Source of the DNA: Planctomycetaceae bacterium
GTDB taxonomy: Bacteria; Planctomycetota; Planctomycetia; Pirellulales; Thermoguttaceae
DNA length: 62,355 nucleotides
Direction: 5' to 3'
Assembly: GCA_009778035.1 (NCBI GenBank)
Contig: WRKP01000009.1
Location: 1-62,355, forward strand
Positions 56,467-62,355 of this stretch are shown here, one piece after another (position 1 is the stretch's first letter; the number at the start of each line of letters is the position of its first letter). The translations under genes and the position numbers were made by a program. A model generated the notes under the pieces. It was not told the DNA's origin and ran no database searches. It saw nothing but the letters and a program-made list of their open reading frames with translations.

Positions 56467-57342
56467 ATGCCAACGAATGAAATCGTGATCAAGCCGACGA
56501 CCGACCTGTTTATCGCAGCACTTTGGTCGGCACCCAAGAACGAGCCCATCCTGCGTTCGCTTCTCAATGCCGTCATGACCGACATCGGCCAACCGGTCAT
56601 CGTCAAAGCAACGGTTTTGAATCCCTTCAACATTCAGGATCGTGCCGTCGATAAACAAATACGGCTTGACGTGCTGGTTGAAGACGAAACGGGTGCCATT
56701 TATAATATCGAAGTGCAAACCGACTCGCACAAGGGTTTTTTTGACCGAATGCTCTATTACTGGGCAGAAATATACGGAACGGGATTGCAGCGAAGCGAGC
56801 GGTATGAAGACCTTCGTCCGGTGCATAGCATTGTGATTACGGAGTTTTCGGTATTTCGGCAGTTGAAGCAGTTGCATGCGGTATTTGAAATTCGGGCACG
56901 GGAAAATCCGGCGGTGTTGCTCTCCACGCATTTTCAGATGCATGTTTTGCGTTTGGGCGATTTGCTGCGGAATAACCTTTCGGGCTTGGATGATTTGTGC
57001 AAGGATTTACAGCGCTGGATGCAATTTTGGGCTTTCGGCAAACAATTAGAGGAGAACAAAATGAATGCGATATTACATGATTCGCCTGACGTTTTGCAGG
57101 CGTACGAGGAGTACAAGCGATTCACTGCCGACACGGTGATGTGGGAAAAAATCAAGGAACGCGAGCGGTTTTTGATTGACCAACGGCTCCTTCGCGGATA
57201 TGCAATCCGGGAAGGACGCGAAGAGGGACGTGAAGAGGGAAAAATCGAAACCGCCCGGAATTTGAAACGGCTTGGCGTTCCTGCAGCAACGATCGCAGAA
57301 GCAACAGGCCTTTCGTTAACGGAAATCGAACGGCTGGATTAG
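56467..57342 (+). CDS. Rpn-family PD-(D/E)XK nuclease (recombination-promoting)
   Basis: This 291-residue protein belongs to the Rpn/YhgA-like transposase_31 group. It starts KPTTDLFIAALWSAPKNE and has the nuclease core RLDVLVEDETGAIYNIEVQT (D...ExQ-type active site), RMLYYWAEIYGTGLQ and HSIVITEF. A C-terminal helical tail (REEGREEGKIETARNLKRLG, then GLSLTEIERLD) carries the usual charged coiled and small helix. Such nucleases promote RecA-independent recombination in E. coli. It may act on the local repeats, which is speculation. Confidence 0.85.
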   Translation: MPTNEIVIKPTTDLFIAALWSAPKNEPILRSLLNAVMTDIGQPVIVKATVLNPFNIQDRAVDKQIRLDVLVEDETGAIYNIEVQTDSHKGFFDRMLYYWAEIYGTGLQRSERYEDLRPVHSIVITEFSVFRQLKQLHAVFEIRARENPAVLLSTHFQMHVLRLGDLLRNNLSGLDDLCKDLQRWMQFWAFGKQLEENKMNAILHDSPDVLQAYEEYKRFTADTVMWEKIKERERFLIDQRLLRGYAIREGREEGREEGKIETARNLKRLGVPAATIAEATGLSLTEIERLD

Positions 57343-57363
57343 CCGCTGTCCCGTGGCTTACCC

Positions 57364-58572
57364 TCAATAGCAATCGCAGTCTTCTTCGGCGAAGGGATTG
57401 AAATACAATGCCTCAAATTCCTCGCCGGATAGCCGTACGGCATCCTCCGCTGGATCGCCCAACGCAACCAACGCCTGCCGGTGTGCCGAATACCGCCGAA
57501 GCACCTCGGCAAGTCGCATTGCCCTATCCGACTCCAATACTCCACGCTGCGGCAACGACAACGCCCCCATCGATTCCAGCCAACCCGCCTCCCAGCCTGC
57601 CTCCGCAAGCCAAACCAATATCCGGCTACGCTCCAAATTCGACGGCAACGATTCCAACATCTCCGCAATCGGCAAATAGTCGGCAACCGACGGAACTTGC
57701 CGAAGGTCCACAAGCACCTTACCCAAAAAACATTGTTGCCGATAACGCTGCATCCGCAACGAAATCGCTGCCGCTGCCGCCTCACTGCGTTCCAAGAGTC
57801 CGTTCGCCGGGTCGCCTGCGAAATTCTTGCCGAAATTCCTGCCAAATATCCGAAGTTGAACGGCAAGCATCTCCATCATTTCGTCGTCGTTTTCTACAAT
57901 CGCAATCCCTTCGGCAATCCGGCAGGCCTTGGCAAAATAAAGAGTCTGCCGCTCTTCAGGAACGACCCGACTCATTTCCCAGTACGCCCAGGATTGGCGA
58001 ATCGGCAACGACAACGCGTCGGCATAGCGTTCCGCTTCATCGTATCGGCCTTGTTCGGCAAGGTATTTGATCAGGGCGAGCGATGCCCAGTCGCGGAATG
58101 GGCTCGGGATGAAAGAACGGTAAAACCGTTGCACTCGGCTCCAATCGTCGGCATGGATTTTCGGCAACAGTTTTTCCAAAAAATCGTATCGCTGTTGTTC
58201 GGATTCAAAGGGGTCGAACGCGGTTTCGACGAGCATCCAAGCGGTATTGTAAGCCGTATCATCCCGCGACGCGTTCAACATGCCGATCGCGATGCGTCCG
58301 GCAAGGCGTTCGGTTTGCGGATGGGATTCGAGAAGTTCGACGAGCGGTTTAACTTTTTCGGCGGGGAGTGCCGCAAAGTCCGCTCCGAGAAGAGCGATGC
58401 GTTGTTCGCGGGGGTCAGGCACATTGGCGAAAGTTTGCAGGGCATCGCTGAAGAGGCCGGCAGCGAGTTGAAGTTGGGCGAGTTCGCCGAGCAGTTGGGA
58501 TTGGAGTCGGGAATCGGCAAGAGAGTTTGCCGCAAATTCGGCGACTTCGAAGGGTTGCGGAGCGTGCTGCAT
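57364..58572 (-). CDS. helical-repeat protein of unknown function
   Basis: This 402-residue protein lacks a signal peptide and is rich in Leu/Ala helices with TPR/HEAT-like periodicity: LLGELAQLQLAAGLFSDALQ, PLVELLESHPQTERLAGRIA, RDWASLALIKYLAEQGRYDE and LYFAKACRIAEGIAIVENDD. The C-terminus EEDCDCY is acidic with two Cys. It is likely a scaffold specific to Planctomycetes. The start at 58572 (MQHAPQPFEV) suits; an ATG at 58617 is in frame. Its end faces the convergent Rpn gene, 21 bp away. Confidence 0.6.
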   Translation of the reverse strand: MQHAPQPFEVAEFAANSLADSRLQSQLLGELAQLQLAAGLFSDALQTFANVPDPREQRIALLGADFAALPAEKVKPLVELLESHPQTERLAGRIAIGMLNASRDDTAYNTAWMLVETAFDPFESEQQRYDFLEKLLPKIHADDWSRVQRFYRSFIPSPFRDWASLALIKYLAEQGRYDEAERYADALSLPIRQSWAYWEMSRVVPEERQTLYFAKACRIAEGIAIVENDDEMMEMLAVQLRIFGRNFGKNFAGDPANGLLERSEAAAAAISLRMQRYRQQCFLGKVLVDLRQVPSVADYLPIAEMLESLPSNLERSRILVWLAEAGWEAGWLESMGALSLPQRGVLESDRAMRLAEVLRRYSAHRQALVALGDPAEDAVRLSGEEFEALYFNPFAEEDCDCY

Positions 58573-58617
58573 GGCTGAAATTGTACCGGAAAATGAAGGC
58601 GTATGCAATTGTCGCAT

Positions 58618-58767
58618 AGGTAGGCAGTCGACCGCCGGGCGACTGCGTCGGCGCAGCCGACCGGAGGCTCAAAATGCGGCTATGCCGCAGTTGCCGCCCG
58701 GCGGTCGGCAACCTACCTTGCGCGCCCGCCCGGCGGTCGGGTGCCTACCATCGACTGCCTACCTATG
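58618..58767. repeat. family B array, copy 15
   Basis: TAGGTAGGCAGTCGACCGCC, GACTGCGTCGGCGCAGCCG, AATGCGGCTATGCCGCAGTT, CGGTCGGCAACCTACCTTG and a further CCCGGCGGTCGGGTGCCTAC. Confidence 0.85.
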
Positions 58768-58780
58768 CGGCAATTTTTGG

Positions 58781-58786
58781 TACAAT
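58781..58786 (+). promoter_or_regulatory. -10 hexamer of the MBL gene, likely leaderless
   Basis: TACAAT ends 8 nt before the ATG at 58795, and between them lies only CCCCCCC-rich DNA. Confidence 0.5.
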
Positions 58787-58794
58787 ACCCCCCC

Positions 58795-59658
58795 ATGTAC
58801 ACCGACGAAGCAGGACAACGCTACTCCGATCCGCCCTACCGCCAAATGACCTTCAACGGTATCACCATCGAAGGATTTTCGCGTGCCGCTATGCAAACAT
58901 ATTGGCGGATTCCCGAACTCAAACTCGGATTCGACCTCGGAGGACAACCCTGGGCATTCATGGGCACCCCGCAATGGTTCATCTCCCATACCCATATGGA
59001 TCACCTCCTCGCCCTGCCCGCCTACGTCGCCCGGCGGAGAATGATGAAAATGGAACCGCCAAAAATCTACCTGCCCGCTCACGCCGTTACCCGCGTGCGA
59101 CAACTACTAGACATTTTCACCCGACTCGATCACGGACGCCTGCCCTGCGAGTTAATCGGAGTGCGACCCGGCGAAGAATACGAACTCTCCCGAGAACACG
59201 TCGTTACCGTCGTGCAAACGGATCACTCCATCCCGTCGGTTGGCTACGTCGTTTGGGAACGGCGAAAACGACTCAAACCGGAATACCAGTCGCTTTCCGA
59301 AAAGGAAATCCGTCAACTCGCGATTACCGGCCATCAAGTTTCGGCAGAGCATCGTTTTCCCCGTGTGGCCTATCTTGGCGACAGCACGCCGTACGGGCTG
59401 GACGACAATCCCGATATGTACAAGGCGGATATTTTGATTTTGGAGGTTTCCTTCATAGCCAAACGGCACCGGACGGAAAAGATTTATCGCCGCGGACACA
59501 TTCATTTGGACGACATCATCAACCGTCGGGACAGGTTTCACAACGGATTGATTGTGGCATCGCATTTCAGCACGCGGTGTACGGACAGGGAAATCGAGCG
59601 GATCGTGCGTCGCCGCGTGCCTGATATGTTCGATGACCGACTCGTCCTGTGGTTTTAG
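58795..59658 (+). CDS. MBL-fold hydrolase, RNase Z-like
   Basis: This 287-residue metallo-beta-lactamase-fold protein has WFISHTHMDHLLALPAYV (HxHxDH metal motif), YLGDSTPYGL (Asp) and LIVASHFSTRC (His) at the positions of RNase Z-type enzymes. The N-terminal 35 residues (PYRQMTFNGITIEGFSRAAM) and the insert REKIYRRGHIH-like stretch resemble the RNase Z family of tRNA 3' processing. The substrate could also be another phosphodiester. It starts leaderless at 58795. A family B array follows. Confidence 0.8.
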   Translation: MYTDEAGQRYSDPPYRQMTFNGITIEGFSRAAMQTYWRIPELKLGFDLGGQPWAFMGTPQWFISHTHMDHLLALPAYVARRRMMKMEPPKIYLPAHAVTRVRQLLDIFTRLDHGRLPCELIGVRPGEEYELSREHVVTVVQTDHSIPSVGYVVWERRKRLKPEYQSLSEKEIRQLAITGHQVSAEHRFPRVAYLGDSTPYGLDDNPDMYKADILILEVSFIAKRHRTEKIYRRGHIHLDDIINRRDRFHNGLIVASHFSTRCTDREIERIVRRRVPDMFDDRLVLWF

Positions 59659-59666
59659 GGTGCGTC

Positions 59667-59888
59667 GCAAGGTAGGCAGTCGACCGCCGAGCGACTGCAC
59701 AAGGTAGACAGCGCAAGGTAGGCAGTCGACCGCCGAGCGACTGCACAAGGTAGACAGCACAAGGTAGGCAGTCGATCGCCGAGCGACTGCGTCGGCGCAG
59801 CCGACTGAAAAATTCAAAATGCGGCTACGCCGCAGTTGCCGCCCGGCGGTCGGCAACCTACCTTACGCATCCGAATCGCACACAAGGT
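59667..59888. repeat. family B array, copy 16, tandemly amplified
   Basis: AAGGTAGGCAGTCGACCGCC is followed by GAGCGACTGCACAAGGTAGA and CAGCGCAAGGTAGGCAGTCG, and then the unit is repeated (third copy begins GATCGCCGAGCGACTGCG). The DNA between 59667 and 59780 is a tandem of three near-identical units, each about 46-55 bp, with CGAGCGACTGC replacing CGGGCGACTGC. Confidence 0.85.
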
Positions 59889-59896
59889 CGCCATCC

Positions 59897-60460
59897 CTAC
59901 TCCAACGGGTCCAGCAGGCCGCGGTCTTCGTTGCGATTGCGTTTCACCTTCGGGAAAAGCGATTTTTTCCGCTTCGGAAGATACTCTGCGGATAAGCAGG
60001 GCATATCGGGATTTTGCTCCATTCGCTGCAATTCCTTGATGAAGTCATCCGCATCGTTAAATTGCCGATATACGCTCGCGAACCGAACGTATGCGACTTG
60101 GTCGAGTTCGCCGAGATAAAACATCACGCGTTCGCCGATAAATTGGCTTTGCACGTCCGTTTCAAAAGTTGAATCAATATCCCTTTCGACTTGGGCGATG
60201 AGGGTCGAGATTTGGGCATCGCTGATTTGCCTTTTCCAGCAGGCTCTTTCGAGTCCTTGCCGTAATCGGCCACGGTCAAAGGGTGCTCGGGAGCCGTCGC
60301 GTTTGACGACTCGCACTTGCGTTGCTTCAATTCGTTCGTAGGTGGTGAATTTTTTTTCGCAGACGCAGCACATTCTTCGCCGTCGGATGACGAATCCATC
60401 AACGCTGCTTCGCGTATCGCTGACTTTGTCATTATCCTGATGGCAAAAGGGACAGCGCAT
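59897..60460 (-). CDS. nrdR: transcriptional repressor NrdR
   Basis: This 187-residue regulator represses ribonucleotide reductase genes when dATP is high. It has the zinc ribbon with Cys3, Cys6, Cys31 and Cys34 (MRCPFCHQD, RRRRMCCVCEKKFTTYER) and the ATP-cone VVKRDGSRAPFDRGRLRQGL. A C-terminal tail of about 35 residues is longer than in E. coli NrdR (149) and basic (KRKKSLFPKVKRNRNEDRG). A TAGAAT on the minus strand (60469-60474) ends 8 nt before the ATG, so it is likely leaderless. No nrd genes are near. Confidence 0.93.
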   Translation of the reverse strand: MRCPFCHQDNDKVSDTRSSVDGFVIRRRRMCCVCEKKFTTYERIEATQVRVVKRDGSRAPFDRGRLRQGLERACWKRQISDAQISTLIAQVERDIDSTFETDVQSQFIGERVMFYLGELDQVAYVRFASVYRQFNDADDFIKELQRMEQNPDMPCLSAEYLPKRKKSLFPKVKRNRNEDRGLLDPLE

Positions 60461-60468
60461 AATGTGCT

Positions 60469-60474
60469 ATTCTA
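60469..60474 (-). promoter_or_regulatory. -10 hexamer of nrdR, likely leaderless
   Basis: TAGAAT on the minus strand ends 8 nt before the ATG at 60460. Confidence 0.45.
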
Positions 60475-60514
60475 TCCGATCCGCCGGGTTTTCGCAAGAG
60501 CAAGCTCTCACGCT

Positions 60515-60997
60515 CTAATCCACAAGTGCGAAATCGAACACGTTTTGCGTTTGAGCCACCACTTCGGCTTGCAAGCCCGAACGCTGTACGTCATTGAAAC
60601 GAACCGGAAGAACTTCCCGAATCGTGCTCTGGCCGCCGCCGCCCCGATTCATCAACTCGTTATACGTAATTTCCCCCTGCTGGTAAAGCACACTGTCAGG
60701 ATGCGGCGTTACTTCGGTCTTCCGAATCGTAACATTGTAGGTTCCCTGGAGTGCTCCCCGCGATACGCCGGCATCTTGAACCGGAGCCGCTAAAACATAC
60801 CGTCCCTCCGCATCCGTCGTGCCGACGGCCAGGATTCCATCGGGACTTGCCGGGATGAAAGAAACCGTCGCGCCTTCGACGGGATCGCCGTTGAAGGTTA
60901 CGATTCCCGTAACCTGACCGAGATTGGGATTGCCGCCACAGCCCGCTACCATCGCAAAGGCCGTCAGTATTGTAATCGTGTATAGTGTTTTTTGCAT
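60515..60997 (-). CDS. lipoprotein with carboxypeptidase-regulatory-like domain
   Basis: This 160-residue protein has a lipoprotein signal ending MVAGCGGN (Cys20). The domain that follows is a small beta-sandwich: GQVTGIVTFNGDPVEGATVS, ILAVGTTDAEGRYVLAAPVQ and GTYNVTIRKTEVTP, as in carboxypeptidase regulatory-like domains. Planctomycetes typically encode it directly downstream of a DUF1559 prepilin gene, as here. It should be anchored in a membrane, facing the periplasm. Its function is unknown. Confidence 0.8.
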   Translation of the reverse strand: MQKTLYTITILTAFAMVAGCGGNPNLGQVTGIVTFNGDPVEGATVSFIPASPDGILAVGTTDAEGRYVLAAPVQDAGVSRGALQGTYNVTIRKTEVTPHPDSVLYQQGEITYNELMNRGGGGQSTIREVLPVRFNDVQRSGLQAEVVAQTQNVFDFALVD

Positions 60998-61033
60998 AAG
61001 TTAGTGTATGTTAGAATTGTGTTGGTGTTGGCC

Positions 61034-61137
61034 GGGGGCATCAGCGCAAGAGCCGGGGGCGTTAGCCCCCGGGTGAATCCTCGTCGAACGAACCCGGGGG
61101 CTTACGCCCCCGGCTCGTGCGCGGTCGCTCTTGCGCT
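61034..61137. repeat. family A double hairpin, copy 13
   Basis: GCGCAAGAGCCGGGGGCGTT with AGCCCCCGGG, TGAATCCTCGTCGAACGAAC, then the right half ending GCCCCCGGCTCGTGCGCG. It lies between the lipoprotein gene and the DUF1559 gene. Confidence 0.85.
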
Positions 61138-61166
61138 CTCCTTTCTTCTGACTCCTTTCTCCTTCA
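61137..61166. repeat. family D pyrimidine tract, copy 5
   Basis: CTCTCCTTTCTTCTGACTCC and TTTCTCCTTC form the pyrimidine strand of the family, placed just after the DUF1559 stop. Confidence 0.6.
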
Positions 61167-61168
61167 AA

Positions 61169-62355
61169 TCACAGCGAAGCCGTTTCGCCTTTCGCGATCG
61201 TTCCCAGTGCTCCCCAAACGCCGAAGGGAGATGCACCTTGGCCGAAACCGCCGCCGATTCGAGTGCCCGCTCGCAATCCGCCGGTATCCACGCTGTCAGT
61301 AACGAACCGCACGCTGCCGTCGACCTTGCAGACATTCACGCCGCCCGGATGATGACTGCTGGCCGCGACGACAATCCAAATTTCGTCGTATCGGGGAAGC
61401 CGAGCACTGATTCCGTTGGGCGGCATGTAGGTGTAAAATATCGTATACAGGTCGTATCCATCGCCCCAACGGGAGCCGGAACCGCCGTGGTGGCCGCCGT
61501 TACCATCCCGACTCACCCGATCCGGGTCGATTTGCCGGGGATTTCCGGGACTGACGCAGGCGAAAAACTGCGACGCATCCGGGTTTTCCGCTTGGCCGTT
61601 GAAGTCATAGTCGGTTCGGCATATGCCTCCTTTGATGAGGGCACTGCCCTGTTCTCCGATGACGGCTTCGGAAAAAGCGATGGTATTGCTGGTTCCATCC
61701 TGCACGGAAGCAAAATTGCGGAGGTGCAGCGTTTGCGGGCCGAACAATCCGCGGGATTCTTCACGCTGATCCCAGGCAACAGGCCGGTCGCCGCGGCAGA
61801 GCCGATAGTTGGTCCCGGCAAGATTGCGTTCGCGGAGCATACTGCTATTGGGGTCAGACGGGCACGCGAAAGCGGCAACGAGCGTCGACCAGGCGTTGGG
61901 TTGTCCATACCAATCGCCATCCCAGGGGAAGCCCTGCCAGGGGACCAAGTCGCCGGCCGTGGTGTTATTTCCGCCGGATTGTCCTTCCGGGATGACCCGG
62001 CTTGCTTCCCTTTCGAAAAGTGCGGTTTGCTCGATGTAGGGCAACAGCATCACGAGCCCGCTATGACGGCGGAAGCCGTGATCGAGAAAGCCGCCATCGT
62101 TGCCGGGCCTGAGATTTCTGATGGGAACCTGGTTGGTCGTGCCGGGAAAGTTGTTGAAGGTATCGTGATGATTATGCAGGGCAATACCTAACTGTTTGAG
62201 ATTGTTGGTGCATTGCATGCGTCTAGCGGCTTCGCGGGCGGCTTGGACGGCGGGTAAAAGCAGTGCGACGAGCATGCCGATGATGGCAATGACGACGAGG
62301 AGTTCGACGAGGGTGAAGCCTTTCGGGCTTTTTTGGCAGCCTAGATTGCCCCCCC
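61169..62355 (-). CDS. DUF1559 prepilin-like protein (5' end outside window)
   Basis: The frame runs from the window edge (62355) to the stop at 61169, 395 residues visible. The N-terminal part reads [20 protein letters not shown], the type IV prepilin cleavage and membrane segment, then [20 protein letters not shown] and [20 protein letters not shown], which mark DUF1559. The C-terminal part ends near [19 protein letters not shown], typical of the family. The start codon lies just upstream of the visible part; the visible N-terminus ([12 protein letters not shown]) looks like leader peptide, so only a few residues are missing. Planctomycetes encode many such proteins. It is paired with the lipoprotein gene downstream. 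Confidence 0.9.
   Translation of the reverse strand, partial: GGNLGCQKSPKGFTLVELLVVIAIIGMLVALLLPAVQAAREAARRMQCTNNLKQLGIALHNHHDTFNNFPGTTNQVPIRNLRPGNDGGFLDHGFRRHSGLVMLLPYIEQTALFEREASRVIPEGQSGGNNTTAGDLVPWQGFPWDGDWYGQPNAWSTLVAAFACPSDPNSSMLRERNLAGTNYRLCRGDRPVAWDQREESRGLFGPQTLHLRNFASVQDGTSNTIAFSEAVIGEQGSALIKGGICRTDYDFNGQAENPDASQFFACVSPGNPRQIDPDRVSRDGNGGHHGGSGSRWGDGYDLYTIFYTYMPPNGISARLPRYDEIWIVVAASSHHPGGVNVCKVDGSVRFVTDSVDTGGLRAGTRIGGGFGQGASPFGVWGALGTIAKGETASL

Noticed and set aside
60992..62191. Plus-strand frame of 399 residues opposite the DUF1559 gene
   Set aside because: It begins in a family A repeat and is antisense to a prepilin gene with clear DUF1559 motifs.

Overview
The window looks like a chromosome segment of a planctomycete, probably of the Pirellulales or a relative. 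The evidence is a DUF1559 prepilin followed by a regulatory-like lipoprotein, a DUF6800-like micro-protein, DUF1573, DUF1080 and DUF1559 families, a TIGR04053-type radical SAM protein, dispersed biosynthetic genes (hisB and hisI far apart, a lone etfA, a lone thrC) and ThyX instead of ThyA. CsrA, a FlgM-like protein and a YjfB-like protein suggest a flagellated cell, although no flagellar structural genes are present. This placement is inferred from gene content only.

Layout. 1-8 kb: possible gene remnant, radical SAM/SPASM protein, a membrane-anchored unknown, thioredoxin reductase, an acidic WDE-repeat protein, QueD, FloA and tmRNA (minus strand). 8-12 kb: membrane/XRE fusion, an orphan phage portal protein, a pseudopilin and a DUF1080 protein. 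12-22.4 kb: hisB, etfA, thyX, riboflavin synthase, threonine synthase, a DNA methyltransferase, a DUF6800-like protein, cheX-purC, an EF-hand protein, csrA and a Ser/Thr kinase. 22.5-26.3 kb: an accessory cluster on the minus strand with a ParB-like protein, two tandem HicA-like toxin/partner pairs, a papain-like protease and two small proteins. 26.5-36.3 kb: small exported protein, pgk, a MoxR ATPase, two TolC-family proteins, an AEC transporter and DUF1573. 36.5-46.3 kb: histidine kinase, YjfB and FlgM homologues, nuclease, hisI, prohibitin, RluA, NAD kinase, a secreted unknown and an S46 peptidase. 46.3-51.4 kb: a 1,684-residue UvrA made of one complete copy plus half of a second. 51.5-53.2 kb: an AT-richer island with two unrecognised genes. 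53.3-62.4 kb: sugar isomerase, YfgM-like protein, an ABC ATPase, an Rpn-family nuclease, a helical-repeat protein, an MBL hydrolase, nrdR, a lipoprotein and a DUF1559 prepilin cut by the window edge.

The most unusual property is a dense load of short palindromic repeats, at least five families and roughly 45 copies, filling most intergenic spaces. Family A is a GC-rich double hairpin around a CATATG core. Family B is built from AGGTAGGC...CGCCGGGCG units. Family C is a MITE-like element of about 150-170 bp with 8-bp inverted ends in its best copy. Family D is a purine-rich GGAGTCAGGAG tract. Family E is a small CGCAATC-GGAA-GATTGCG hairpin. Several copies lie inside reading frames without breaking them (uvrA three times, the S46 peptidase, the ParB-like gene), others provide C-terminal tails or stop codons (RluA, DNA methylase, a small membrane protein), and one has cut off the end of a toxin gene. 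This resembles the Rickettsia palindromic elements, which also insert in frame.

Two other patterns run across the window. At least nine genes have a consensus-like -10 hexamer only 5-8 nt before the ATG, as expected for leaderless mRNAs. Phage-type genes (portal, ParB-like, papain-like protease and a small membrane protein) are scattered singly, yet their start codons follow similar CTCC-rich leaders.
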